Source: UBA1952 sp965246785
Lineage (GTDB): Bacteria > Bacteroidota > Bacteroidia > Chitinophagales > Chitinophagaceae
DNA: 64,000 nucleotides
Reading direction: 5' to 3'
Assembly: GCA_965246785.1 (NCBI GenBank)
Contig: CBDFFM010000035.1
Span: forward strand, 1 to 64,000
The notes beneath the pieces are model-generated. The model was given only the letters and a program-made list of their open reading frames with translations, was not told the origin of the DNA and did not search any database. The position numbers were made by a program, and so were the translations under genes. Positions 33,375 through 42,812 of the stretch are shown here, piece by piece. Each line of letters begins with the position of its first letter. Position 1 is the first letter of the stretch.

Positions 33375-35678
33375 TCACCACTTCACACTCATCCCGGCCA
33401 GCCAGTTGAAGCCCGCCTGCGGGAAGTAGAAGTTCTGCGTCGTTGTGGCCGCGCCGTAGATGTAGCTGTAGGTATATCCATTGCTTTCGTACTGCTTGTT
33501 GAAGACGTTATTCAGCAGCAGCATGAAGCTAACGTTCCGCAGCGTCTTAAGCTCAGGATTGTAGCGCAGCCGTACATCGCAGAGGCCGTAGGCAGCAATG
33601 GAGCGGGCGTCATTCCCGGTATTGTCTAAGTATTGCTTTCCTACGTATTTACCCAGCACTTCCACGCTGAATGCCTTGCCGCGCGCCGAGTGATAGAAGG
33701 GGGTCAGCGTAAGGCCGCCCGCGCCAATTGCGGCCGGCGAGAAGGCAATGTCTGTATGCTCATGAAGGATGGCCTGCTGCGTGCCGTCGTCGTAATTGTC
33801 TATGTATTCTGCGAAGGCGGCAATCTTATTTTCGGAGAAAGTTGCATTGGCCTGCAGAGCCAGCCAGCGCAGCGGCTTCCACGCGCCTTGCAGCTCAATG
33901 CCGGCGCGGTAAGAGCGCGGCACGTTTGTGCGGGTGTAAGCGCCTACGTCGTTCACCTTGCCCGTAAGTACAAGCTGGTCTTGATAGTGCATGTAATAGG
34001 CATTGGCCGCAAGGCTCCAGTCGTCGCCGGATACTTCATAGCCTCCTTCGGCGTCATAAAGGCGCTCTGGGCGGGGCAAGCTCGTATCGGCCGCCTCAAA
34101 GTCGTCCCGGTTTGGCTCGTGGCTGGCAATGGCAAAGGAAGCGTAGAGCTTCTGCCGCAGGAAAGGCGTGCGTGGCAGGAAAAAGGTAGCCCCCGCTTTA
34201 GGATTGAAAAAGGTATAGCTCACCGCGGGTCGCAGCGTAGGATTGTTGCGGAAGCCGTTCATGAAATAGCCGATGCTGCGCAATTGCAGGTCGCCGTAAA
34301 GGAGTATGTCCTTGCCAATGCGCTGCTCCGCCTTGCCATAGACGTTGAAGTCATTCTTTTGCGCATCCAGCTTGTACCAGCGGTAATGCTCCGGCACGCC
34401 GCCTGCCGCGCTCCACAGCAGGTAGCCGTAGTGATTGCCGATGTACTGGCTCGCCGCGCCGCCGAAGCTCAGCTTCGTGGCCCGTCCCGCATCCCAGAGC
34501 AAGGAATAGACCGCACCGTAATTATAGTTGTCTAACCAAAGCTGGCGGATAAAGTCGCTGCGGCGCAGCGTATCGCCGCCGGGCGTGGCGTAAGGGGGCA
34601 GGCCGTACTTGCTGTAATTCTCATCTTGCTTGTACTCCTCGTAGTAGCCGATGCCGCGCGTGAGGAAGAGACCGAGGTGGGCGGTTACTGCCCGCGAGAA
34701 GCGATGGTCGGCGAAAAGCTGGTAATAGTTCTGGCGATAGCGGTCTATCTGGTTGTCGTAGGTGAAGTAGTTGTAGCGACGGGGGTTAGAAGAGAAGAGA
34801 TTGACAGAGTCTTTTGGTGAGAAGTAGAGCGAGCCGGCGTTGTTATAGTAGTGCGCCGACAGCGCAGAATCATTGCCCCTAAGCTTTTCTTCGGGCACTC
34901 CATTCCAGGCCTGATGCGTTACTTCCTCGCCCATCAGCAGCATTGCCTGGACGGTTGTTTTTGGCGAAGCCTTCCAAAGGCCATTCAGTTGCAGCGAGCG
35001 CAGGGCGGAGGCGGAGCGGTCTATGAAGCCGTCGGAAGTGATCTGGGAAAGGCGGATGCCAAGCGCCACTTTATCACGCAGCAGTCCGGTGCTTCCTTGC
35101 AACATATACTTCTGCGTATTAAAGGAGCCGTACGAAATGCCGCTGCCGATGCCAGCGGCATCCGGCACGCTCAGATTGGCGATGCTCACTGTGCCGCCAA
35201 AGGCGCCCGCACCGTTGGTGGAGGAGCCAATGCCCCGCTGAATCTGAACCGAAGAGGTGGAAGAGGCCAGATCCGGCAAGTCCACGAAATAGGTGCTTTG
35301 GCTTTCAGCATCGTTCACCGCTACACCATTGAGCGTTACGTTGATGCGGGTGGCGTCCGTGCCGCGGATGCGGAGGCCGGTGTAGCCCACGCCCGCGCCG
35401 GCATCGGAGGTGACAACAGCGGAAGGCGTGTATTGCAGCAGGATGGGCAGGTCTTGCCCAAGGTTGTCTTTCAGAAGCTGCGCGCCGCTTACTTCTGTCT
35501 TGGCAAAGGGCGCGTCAGCCCCAGCGCGCAGGCCGCGCACTTCTACAGGCGCGAGGGTTTGCGCGGCCATTGGCGCAACGGGGGTTTCGGTGGAGTCGGC
35601 CTCCTCATGTTGGGCATTGGCTTGCGAAATGCAGACGGCGGACAGGAGCAGGCAGAATGGCAGGCGGTAGATAAGCAT
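33375..35678 (-). CDS. TonB-dependent outer-membrane receptor, probably for thiamin or a precursor
   Basis: A 767-residue outer-membrane barrel. Residues 1-22 are a signal peptide (LPFCLLLSAVCISQANA). The TonB box region LAPVEVRGL (about 42-50) is followed by the plug (QLLKDNLGQDLPILLQYTPSAV, GVGYTGLRIRGTDATRINVTLNGVAVND). The remaining 550 residues alternate in a barrel pattern and end with an aromatic strand FNWLAGMSVKW. A TPP riboswitch lies directly upstream on the same strand, so expression should fall when thiamin pyrophosphate is plentiful. This regulation, more than the protein itself, points to uptake of thiamin or a precursor. No cytoplasmic thiamin genes follow. Confidence 0.93.
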   Translation of the reverse strand: MLIYRLPFCLLLSAVCISQANAQHEEADSTETPVAPMAAQTLAPVEVRGLRAGADAPFAKTEVSGAQLLKDNLGQDLPILLQYTPSAVVTSDAGAGVGYTGLRIRGTDATRINVTLNGVAVNDAESQSTYFVDLPDLASSTSSVQIQRGIGSSTNGAGAFGGTVSIANLSVPDAAGIGSGISYGSFNTQKYMLQGSTGLLRDKVALGIRLSQITSDGFIDRSASALRSLQLNGLWKASPKTTVQAMLLMGEEVTHQAWNGVPEEKLRGNDSALSAHYYNNAGSLYFSPKDSVNLFSSNPRRYNYFTYDNQIDRYRQNYYQLFADHRFSRAVTAHLGLFLTRGIGYYEEYKQDENYSKYGLPPYATPGGDTLRRSDFIRQLWLDNYNYGAVYSLLWDAGRATKLSFGGAASQYIGNHYGYLLWSAAGGVPEHYRWYKLDAQKNDFNVYGKAEQRIGKDILLYGDLQLRSIGYFMNGFRNNPTLRPAVSYTFFNPKAGATFFLPRTPFLRQKLYASFAIASHEPNRDDFEAADTSLPRPERLYDAEGGYEVSGDDWSLAANAYYMHYQDQLVLTGKVNDVGAYTRTNVPRSYRAGIELQGAWKPLRWLALQANATFSENKIAAFAEYIDNYDDGTQQAILHEHTDIAFSPAAIGAGGLTLTPFYHSARGKAFSVEVLGKYVGKQYLDNTGNDARSIAAYGLCDVRLRYNPELKTLRNVSFMLLLNNVFNKQYESNGYTYSYIYGAATTTQNFYFPQAGFNWLAGMSVKW

Positions 35679-35783
35679 GAGCTTGAAGCGTTCTTGGGCG
35701 ATAAATCCCGGAATGCTCCTGCCTGTACGCCAACAACCGAAAAGATACTGCCGAACGGCGCCCGGCTCGCAGTTGCTTCCGGA

Positions 35784-35877
35784 CTACTCTTCCCTAACCG
35801 GCATTACCCGGTCCAGGTTCAGCGGGTATAATCTCAGCCGTTTTCTGCGCTTGCGAAAGAAAGAGGCACCCCGAGGC
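35784..35877 (-). promoter_or_regulatory. TPP (THI-box) riboswitch
   Basis: Read on the minus strand, the element has the conserved THI-box parts in order: GGGGTGC, CTGAGATTATACCC, GAACCTGGACCGGGTAATGCCGG and AGGGAAG. The CTGAGA core binds the pyrimidine of thiamin pyrophosphate and the GGGTAATGCCGG arm binds the pyrophosphate. It sits about 105 bases before the ATG of the TonB receptor gene and should repress it in response to TPP. Confidence 0.96.
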
Positions 35878-35900
35878 GGCATTAAGCCGCGATGACAGGG

Positions 35901-35908
35901 CGAAGATA
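35901..35908 (-). promoter_or_regulatory. -7 box upstream of the TPP riboswitch
   Basis: Minus-strand TATCTTCG, 23 bases before the aptamer's first stem. Because it precedes a leader RNA and not a start codon, it supports this box as a transcription signal. Confidence 0.6.
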
Positions 35909-36212
35909 TGGCTTCCGACTGTGGCGGACTTCGTATAATGAGATATCAGCTCCCCATCTTCGTGAAAGTGAGCGTATGTCATACTCTACATAGGGAGGAA
36001 AACATAACGAGACATGAAGGAGCTATGCAGGAGGCACCTGTATGATCATAAAGCAAGCGGCCATTAGTCATAAAAACATCATGTTTTTCGCCTCAATATC
36101 ATCCCTATTCATCGCAGGTCTGCATTGCATGGAAAATAATTTTTTGGCAAGAGTTAATTTTCTGTAACGAAACGGCTAATTTCGGTAACGCAAAAAATCC
36201 CCATTTTTAACC

Positions 36213-37929
36213 ATGAAGAGAATAATCTCTACTCTCGCACTGGCGCTGGCCTCAGCAAGCGCTTTTGCACAACTTCAGCCCGGAAGCGTAGCTCCGGACT
36301 TTACCGTTACGGACATCAACGGTAACACCCACAACCTGTACAATTACCTGAGCCAGGGTAAAACAGTGTTTCTGGACGTATCGGCAGCGTGGTGCGCCCC
36401 TTGCTGGAACTACCACCACACTGTGAAAGCGCTGGATGCACTCTGGACCGCACACGGCACGACAGGCGCTACCGGTGTAAGCGCATCGACCACTAACGAC
36501 GTGATGATTATCATGATTGAAGGGGAGACTACCAACACGCGCGCGCAGCTTTATGGCACCAGCAGCGGTACTGCCCACTCTACTTATTCTCAGGGCGACT
36601 GGGTAACCGGCACAAACTATCCGATTGTGGATACCGGCATTCTGAACACGCCTTATGCGATCGGCTACTTCCCGACTATCTATATGGTATGCCGCGACCA
36701 CCTTGTACGTGAGGTAGGCCAGCAGAGCGCTACGGCCCTCTATGCCGCATCTCAGGCAAGCTGCCCAAACTACGCGCCGTCCACAACGGTTGACGCTAAG
36801 GCAATAGATTACTCTGACAAAAAGTATTTTTATTGCACCGCTGCTCCAACAGTTAAGTTTCAGAACTACAGCGCAACTAATTCTATTACCAGTGCTACAA
36901 TTAAAGTGTACAACGGTTCCACAGTAGTCGCAACAGTTCCTTGGACGGGCAATCTTGCTCCTTATGCAGTAGCAACGGTTTCTATTCCTGCCATCACCGC
37001 AACCTCGTTTGGCCCTTACAAGTTTGACGTAACCGTTTCAGGCGACTCAAAGGCTACTAACAATGCGAGCGTAGACTCCATTTTCAAAGTTTACAATGCA
37101 TCTAGCGTAAGTACCATTCCGTCTACAGAAAATTTTGAGGGCATCAGTGCTATCCCGTACAAATACGCTCACGATATTTATTCAGACCTATACACAACAT
37201 CTAATGGTGTTCAAAAGGTAACCGGTAGCGATGGAAATCAGACACAAGCTCTTGCCGCACTTTTCTACTATTTAGGGTCTAACAGCACTACGGAATTTGT
37301 AGTTGGTAACTATAATTCTAGCGCTTTGTCTAATGTATCAATGACGTTTGACTTGTCGTATTCTTCTTACACAGCGACAACGCCGGAGAATGATAAGCTT
37401 GAAGTATTGGTATCCAAAGATTGTGGCGCTACTTGGGCAAGTGCGTGGAGCAAATCAGGTACTGCGTTACAAACTACTCCGGCTGCTACTCCAGCAGCTC
37501 AATACTTCCCGACTGCTGCCAACCAGTGGCGTCGCGAAACAGTATGGTTGAACAACTACAAGAGTAGCAATATGATTGTGAAGTTCAAGGGCACTTCCGC
37601 ATATGGCAACAACGCCTGGATTGATAATGTGAAGTTGGTTCCGACTCTTGCCGTAGGCAATGTAATTGCTGATAATAGCGTCCGCGTTTATCCAAACCCT
37701 GCCCGCGAAGCCGCAACGCTTGATTTCACCCCTCAGCAAGGGCGGCAAGATTGTGGTTAGCGTAGTGGACGCAGTAGGCCGCACTGTAGCCGTAGTTGCT
37801 AACACTACCATGCAGCAAGGCGCGCAGCACATTGACATCCCAACGGTCAACTTCGCTGCCGGTGTCTATAATGTCACTATCCAGACTGAAGAAGGTACGC
37901 TCACACAGCGCCTCTCAGTTGTGAAATAA
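36213..37929 (+). pseudogene. Secreted thioredoxin-fold protein with type IX sorting domain, frameshifted near the end
   Basis: The protein starts with a signal peptide (KRIISTLALALASASAFA), then a thioredoxin/TlpA-like domain with SAAWCAPCWNYHHTV (CAPC, about 58-72) preceded by GSVAPDFTVTDING. A middle region of beta domains follows (about 195-480), and the sorting domain begins VRVYPNPAREAATLDFT. The frame then stops at 37760. The rest of the sorting domain (GGKIVVSVVDAVGRTVAVV to the terminal TQRLSVVK, ending 37929) is in another frame. One extra C in the ACCCCTC run near 37,727-37,731 explains it. As read, the protein would lose its sorting signal and stay in the periplasm; sequence error is equally likely. 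Confidence 0.82.
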
Positions 37930-37951
37930 ACTTTCCCGGATTTTACCTACG

Positions 37952-37986
37952 AAGGGGCGGCTTTCCAAAGCCGCCCCTTTATTTTT
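37952..37986 (+). terminator. Rho-independent terminator
   Basis: AAGGGGCGGC and GCCGCCCCTT arms around TTTCCAAA, followed by TATTTTT. It separates the two tandem type IX genes. Confidence 0.88.
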
Positions 37987-37991
37987 ATGCA

Positions 37992-39902
37992 ATGAAAAAA
38001 GGGATACTTCTGAGCCTGCTCCTTTGCGGAGCCATCGTGGCCGGCAGCCAAAGCCGCCTCTCCCTCTACGAAGCGTTCACAGGCGAGCAATGCAGCGCCT
38101 GCGCCATAGCCAACCCCGGCCTGCAGGCCCTGATTGCGCTCAATAGCCGCGTGCTACTGCTTACTTACCCCAGCCCATTCCCGGCGGCCGGCCCTGTTTA
38201 TAACACCTACACGCCTACTTCCAATGCCCGTGCGGCCTATTACGGCATTACCACCGCGCCGCAGGGCCGCTTAGACGGTACGGGCCTCGGCTCCGGCACG
38301 ACATCCTCCATCGCCGGGCACGTAGCCAACCTCACACAGAACGACCTGAACGCCGCTCCGCAGGTCAGCACCCCTTTTACGCTGAACATATCGCATAGCT
38401 GGAGCGTGACGGGTGATTCAGTGATTGCAACTATCACTGTCAAGACGCCGGCAGGATACACTGCGCCGTCGGGCGCAAGCCTCGCGCTGCGCGTGGCGCT
38501 GGTAGAGAACCTGCACTATGGCGCGGCACCCGGCCTCAATGGCGAACAGGACTTCCCGAACGTTGTGCGCGAAATGTTCCCGACACCCGCCGGCACCGCG
38601 CTGCCCGTCAACTGGACAATGGGACAAACGAACACCTATACTATCGTCAACCGCGTGGCGCGTTATGTGGATAAGAGCAATGCCAACCTCATCGCCTTTA
38701 TCCAGAACGATGCCAGTAAGTACGTGATGCAGGCCGCGCCTTCCACGCCGCTCACTATCCCATTGGATGCGGCCACAATTGGTGTAACACCATCGGCACG
38801 ACTGCGCTGTGTAGCGGGCAGCACCAGCGTAAATGCCTCCGCCACGCTGCGCAATGCCGGCACGACTACGCTCACAAGCGCGCGCATTTATTACCACACC
38901 GATGCCAGCCCGTTTGTTCAATTTGTGGCCTGGACCGGTAGCCTGGCGCCGAATGGCACCACGCTTGTTCCCCTTGGTACACTCAGCATTCCCAATGGCA
39001 CACACATCATTACCGACTCTGTGGTGCTGCCAAATGGCGGTATTGATATCAATCCGGGCAATGGCGTTGGCACAGGCAGCGTGAGTGTTTACAGCACTAC
39101 ACCGGCTAATTTGCCACTCGTTACGGGCTTTGAAAGCGGCACCGTTCCGGCGGGCTGGATACTGTACGATGCAGACTCCAACGGGCGCAACTTCGGCGTG
39201 GCCAAAAACATCTTCGGGCCTGCGGCGGGCTTTATGGGAAGCACCTGGTATCTGGTGCACAACAATTACTTCGTGGCGAAGGGCGAAACGAACTACGCCA
39301 TTCTACCTGCGGCAAAGCTTGGCCCCGGCGTGACGCTGGCGTTTGCCTACGCACACGCACAATACACGAGCGAGAACGACAACCTGGAAGTGGTCTATTC
39401 CACCGATTGCGGCGCTAACTGGACATCGCTTTGGAATGCCTCCGGCTCATCGCTTTCTACCGCGCCGCCTACTACCGATTACTTCGTGCCTACAGCCAGC
39501 CAATGGGCTACGCAGAGCGTGGATGTGAGCAGCGTTCCGGCAGGCGCGCTATTGGCCTTCCGCGCCACGAGCGATTATGGGAATACGCTCTACATAGACA
39601 ATGTGCGGCTGGAGGTGCCTGCGGGCGTGGAATCGATTGGCGGGCTGGAAAGCCTGCGCCTGTTTCCGAATCCGGCTGCTGAGCGGACGGAGCTTTCTTT
39701 CACGCTGAAGGCTCGTGCGGATGTGCGCATTGCTATTCAGGATGCTACTGGGCGGGAAGTGGTGAAGGTGGAAGATGGGCGCTTTGAAGGCGGAGCGCAC
39801 AAGCTTACGATTGAGACGCACGGGCTGGCTGCGGGTATGTATTACCTCAATATTCAGACGGAAGGTGGGCGGGTGATAAAGCCGCTGTGCGTGGTGCGGT
39901 AG
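37992..39902 (+). CDS. Omp28-like secreted protein with type IX sorting domain
   Basis: A 636-residue exported protein. The signal peptide KKGILLSLLLCGAIVAGSQ is followed by an Omp28-type thioredoxin-like domain: LYEAFTGEQCSACAIANPGLQ (CxxC, about 22-44) and a later RLDGTGLG. Beta-sandwich regions follow (about 115-560), with a segment PLVTGFESGTVPAGW like the start of a jelly-roll module. The C-terminal sorting domain runs from LRLFPNPAAERTEL to the end. Omp28 proteins are surface proteins with a thioredoxin-like cysteine pair; partners are unknown. It lies directly after another CxxC type IX gene but behind its own terminator. Confidence 0.88.
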   Translation: MKKGILLSLLLCGAIVAGSQSRLSLYEAFTGEQCSACAIANPGLQALIALNSRVLLLTYPSPFPAAGPVYNTYTPTSNARAAYYGITTAPQGRLDGTGLGSGTTSSIAGHVANLTQNDLNAAPQVSTPFTLNISHSWSVTGDSVIATITVKTPAGYTAPSGASLALRVALVENLHYGAAPGLNGEQDFPNVVREMFPTPAGTALPVNWTMGQTNTYTIVNRVARYVDKSNANLIAFIQNDASKYVMQAAPSTPLTIPLDAATIGVTPSARLRCVAGSTSVNASATLRNAGTTTLTSARIYYHTDASPFVQFVAWTGSLAPNGTTLVPLGTLSIPNGTHIITDSVVLPNGGIDINPGNGVGTGSVSVYSTTPANLPLVTGFESGTVPAGWILYDADSNGRNFGVAKNIFGPAAGFMGSTWYLVHNNYFVAKGETNYAILPAAKLGPGVTLAFAYAHAQYTSENDNLEVVYSTDCGANWTSLWNASGSSLSTAPPTTDYFVPTASQWATQSVDVSSVPAGALLAFRATSDYGNTLYIDNVRLEVPAGVESIGGLESLRLFPNPAAERTELSFTLKARADVRIAIQDATGREVVKVEDGRFEGGAHKLTIETHGLAAGMYYLNIQTEGGRVIKPLCVVR

Positions 39903-39994
39903 CTATCATGGGGCAGTCTCTGCGAGAAAATAGATTCTTACAGTGACATGTCCTGAACTTGTTTCAGGATGACAAAGTCGCGGAATAAATCAGC

Positions 39995-40327
39995 TTATTC
40001 ATCCATCCCGAAGTAGTGGACAACACAGGCTTTCAAAATGCTTTCCTGCTCCGGCATAGTCATAGGCGGTACAGGTGTTATTGTTTCAAAGTGCGGCCAG
40101 CCTTCCTCATCACGCCCGATGAAGCGGTAATAATCTAACTGAGAAAGCAGGGTGCAGACAGCGATGTGCATCAGGTCTTGCTTCTGCTCTTTGGTGAATT
40201 TTCCGCGCGGCGGCTCTTGGCCGAACTCGTTGACGCCGATTAGGAAGAGAATGCCTTCCATGTCCGGGATTTTGCCGAAGCGCTCTATGAGAAGATTCTG
40301 GACGCCTTGCCAGCCTTTTTGTTCCAT
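39995..40327 (-). CDS. Conserved hypothetical protein
   Basis: A 110-residue soluble protein with EQKGWQGVQNLLIERFGKIPDMEGILFLIGVNEFGQ, a central LMHIAVCTLLSQLDYYRFIGRDEEGWPHFE and a helical end. No signal peptide, membrane segment or catalytic motif is visible. The composition and conserved-looking GxDEEGWPHFE segment argue for a real gene. I do not know its function. It is divergent from the MoxR gene. Confidence 0.72.
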   Translation of the reverse strand: MEQKGWQGVQNLLIERFGKIPDMEGILFLIGVNEFGQEPPRGKFTKEQKQDLMHIAVCTLLSQLDYYRFIGRDEEGWPHFETITPVPPMTMPEQESILKACVVHYFGMDE

Positions 40328-40438
40328 GATACCTGTGCTATCGGTTCCAAACAGCGTTCAAAAGTAACAGTCCGTCAGGGCTGCGATAAAAATTTCCCTA
40401 AAAGCCCTCTGCATCCTCCGAACATTCGCCCCACCAAC

Positions 40439-40446
40439 TACATTTG
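40439..40446 (+). promoter_or_regulatory. -7 box of the MoxR gene
   Basis: TACATTTG, a perfect TAnnTTTG, six bases before the ATG at 40453. Confidence 0.55.
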
Positions 40447-40452
40447 GCCTCT

Positions 40453-41466
40453 ATGGAAATGCAGACTGCTACTTCGGCACCAGACATCCGCGCGCTCAAT
40501 GAGCGCATTCACGCGCAAAGCGCCTTCATAGACCTGCTCATGATGGAGTTGGGCAAGGCCATCGTGGGTCAGCGCATGATGACGGAGCGCCTGCTCATTG
40601 GTATGCTCGCGGGCGGCCACGTGCTGCTGGAAGGTGTGCCGGGCCTTGCCAAGACGCTGGCCATTAAGTCGCTTGCTACCGCTATCAACGCTAAGTTCAG
40701 CCGCATCCAGTTCACGCCCGACCTCTTGCCGGCGGACGTGCTGGGCACCATGATATACAACCCGCAGGCGCACGAATTTTCGGTGCGCAAGGGGCCCATA
40801 TTCGCCAACTTCATCCTTGCAGATGAAATCAACCGCGCCCCCGCTAAGGTGCAGAGTGCGTTGCTGGAAGCGATGCAGGAGCGGCAGGTAACCATCGGCG
40901 ATACATCCTATAAGCTGGAAGAGCCGTTCCTGGTGCTGGCCACCCAAAATCCGATTGAGCAGGAAGGCACTTATGAGCTGCCGGAGGCGCAGATTGACCG
41001 CTTTATGCTGAAGGTGGTCATCACATATCCGGAGAAGGAGGAGGAGCGCCTCATCATCCGCCAGAACCTCAATCCGGGCGGGGCGCTACAAATCAATCCC
41101 GTTGTTGACCCGAAGGAGATTATCGCGGCGCGGCGGCTGGTGCGCGAGGTGTATATGGACGAGAAGATTGAGCAGTACATCCTGGACATCGTGTTTGCAA
41201 CGCGCTACCCCGAGGCGGCCAAGCTGCCGAAGCTGAAGGCGCTCATTTCTTACGGTGGCTCTCCGCGGGCGAGCATCTCGCTGGCTTTGGCCGCAAAGGC
41301 TTATGCCTTTATCAAGCGCCGCGGCTATGTGATACCGGAAGACGTGCGCGCCATCTGCGCGGATGTGATGCGCCACCGTATCGGCATTACCTACGAAGCG
41401 GAAGCAGAGAACATTACGAGCGAGGATATTCTCAAGCAGATTTTGAATGCGGTGGAAGTGCCGTAA
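40453..41466 (+). CDS. MoxR-family AAA+ ATPase
   Basis: A 337-residue ATPase. Walker A is EGVPGLAKTLA (about 62-72), Walker B is FILADEINRAPAK (about 118-130), and the sensor region is VLATQNPIEQEGTYELPEAQIDRF. The C-terminal lid has YGGSPRASISLALAAKAYAF. MoxR proteins are chaperone-like and usually sit with DUF58 and von Willebrand A genes in one operon; here serS follows instead, so the partner genes are elsewhere or lost. A TTG at 40444 is in frame, but the ATG at 40453 fits the -7 box. Confidence 0.94.
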   Translation: MEMQTATSAPDIRALNERIHAQSAFIDLLMMELGKAIVGQRMMTERLLIGMLAGGHVLLEGVPGLAKTLAIKSLATAINAKFSRIQFTPDLLPADVLGTMIYNPQAHEFSVRKGPIFANFILADEINRAPAKVQSALLEAMQERQVTIGDTSYKLEEPFLVLATQNPIEQEGTYELPEAQIDRFMLKVVITYPEKEEERLIIRQNLNPGGALQINPVVDPKEIIAARRLVREVYMDEKIEQYILDIVFATRYPEAAKLPKLKALISYGGSPRASISLALAAKAYAFIKRRGYVIPEDVRAICADVMRHRIGITYEAEAENITSEDILKQILNAVEVP

Positions 41467-41483
41467 GCCGTAGGCGGGCCGCT

Positions 41484-41491
41484 TATCTTTG
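41484..41491 (+). promoter_or_regulatory. -7 box of serS
   Basis: TATCTTTG, a perfect TAnnTTTG, seven bases before the serS ATG at 41499. Confidence 0.6.
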
Positions 41492-41498
41492 CGCCCCC

Positions 41499-42770
41499 AT
41501 GCTTCCCCTATCCCTTTTCCGACAGTCCGAGGCGCGCATTCTGGAAGGCTTGCGCAAAAAGCATTTTGCAGAGCCGGAGCTTGTACAGCGCATTATTCAG
41601 TTAGATGTTTCCCGCCGGCAATTGCAGGGAGAAGCCGAGGCTGCATCCGCCTTTATCAACAGCTCCAGCAAGCAAATCGGTGCGCTGATGGGCAGCGGCA
41701 AGCGCGATGACGCGGAGGCCTTAAAGGCCCAGGTAGCACAGCGCAAAGGCGAGGAGAAAGACCTGGGGCAAAAGCTGACCGCCGCTGACATGGAATTGAA
41801 CGAGCTGCTTGTGAAGCTGCCCAACTTGCCGCACGATTCCGTGCCGGAAGGCAAAACTCCGGAAGAAAATGTAGTCGTCCGTGAAGGCGGAAGCAAGCCT
41901 GACTTATCCGCGCAGAAGCTGCCGCACTGGGAACTGACCGCGAAGTATGGTCTGATAGACTTTGAGCTGGGCACTAAGATTACCGGCTCCGGCTTCCCTG
42001 TCTATATCGGGCAGGGCGCCAAGCTCCAGCGGGCGCTGATTGCTGCGTTTCTGGATTACAACATTGATGCGGGTTACAAAGAGTACTACCCGCCTTATAT
42101 GGTGAATGAAGCCTCGGCTTATAGCACGACACAGCTTCCTGACAAGGAAGGCCAGATGTACCACGCCACGGCGGATGATTATTACCTCATTCCTACCGCC
42201 GAGGTGCCCGTAACGAATGTGTATCGAGATACCATTACGCCTGAGGCCGGGCTTCCTGTGAAGATGACGGCTTACACACCTTGTTTCCGCCGGGAGGCAG
42301 GCTCTTATGGCAAAGACGTACGCGGCCTGAACAGGGTACATCAGTTTGACAAGGTGGAAATCGTACAGCTTGTACAGCCGGAGCGCAGCTACGAGGTATT
42401 GAAAGAAATGGTGGCGCACGTAGAAGCCCTGCTGCATAAGCTGGAGCTGCCGTACCGCGTCCTGCGTCTCTGCGGCGGCGACATGTCATTCTCCTCTGCC
42501 CTTACTTATGACTTTGAGGTGTGGAGCGCGGCGCAGGAGCGCTGGCTGGAGGTAAGCTCCTGCTCCAATTTTGAAACATTCCAAACGAACCGCCTCAAGG
42601 CCCGCTACCGCGGGACGGATGGCAAGACGGCGCTACTGCACTCGCTGAATGGCTCCTCTTTAGCCCTTCCGCGCATTGTAGCCTGTCTGCTGGAGAATAA
42701 TCAAAGCCCGGAAGGTATCAGGCTGCCTGCCTTCCTGCAGCCTTACTTCGGCAAAGCGTCCATCAGCTAA
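41499..42770 (+). CDS. serS: Seryl-tRNA synthetase
   Basis: A 423-residue class II synthetase that charges tRNA-Ser. An N-terminal coiled-coil arm (about 30-105) grips the tRNA long variable arm. The core has GSGFPVYIGQGAKLQRALIAAFLD (motif 1 region), PTAEVPVTNVYRDTI and TPCFRREAGSYGKDVRGLNRVHQFDKVE (motif 2), and LNGSSLALPRIVACLLENNQ (motif 3). All match bacterial SerRS. Normal length, own promoter box, essential housekeeping gene. Confidence 0.97.
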   Translation: MLPLSLFRQSEARILEGLRKKHFAEPELVQRIIQLDVSRRQLQGEAEAASAFINSSSKQIGALMGSGKRDDAEALKAQVAQRKGEEKDLGQKLTAADMELNELLVKLPNLPHDSVPEGKTPEENVVVREGGSKPDLSAQKLPHWELTAKYGLIDFELGTKITGSGFPVYIGQGAKLQRALIAAFLDYNIDAGYKEYYPPYMVNEASAYSTTQLPDKEGQMYHATADDYYLIPTAEVPVTNVYRDTITPEAGLPVKMTAYTPCFRREAGSYGKDVRGLNRVHQFDKVEIVQLVQPERSYEVLKEMVAHVEALLHKLELPYRVLRLCGGDMSFSSALTYDFEVWSAAQERWLEVSSCSNFETFQTNRLKARYRGTDGKTALLHSLNGSSLALPRIVACLLENNQSPEGIRLPAFLQPYFGKASIS

Positions 42771-42812
42771 TTCCTGTTTAATCCGTCAAAAAATCCTGGT
42801 CAATCCTGCTCC

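Larger units (their letters stand above)
35679..36212. other. Intergenic region with riboswitch and promoters
   Basis: The left part holds the receptor leader and riboswitch. The right part (about 35,920-36,212) is AT-rich and should hold the promoter of the type IX gene at 36213; a TAATTTCG box occurs at 36177-36184, 28 bases before that ATG. I see no gene here. Confidence 0.5.

Noticed and set aside
38418..39260. 280-codon minus-strand ORF opposite the Omp28-like gene
   Set aside because: Arg/Ala/Cys-rich shadow frame typical of antisense in GC-rich coding DNA; the plus strand is clearly coding.
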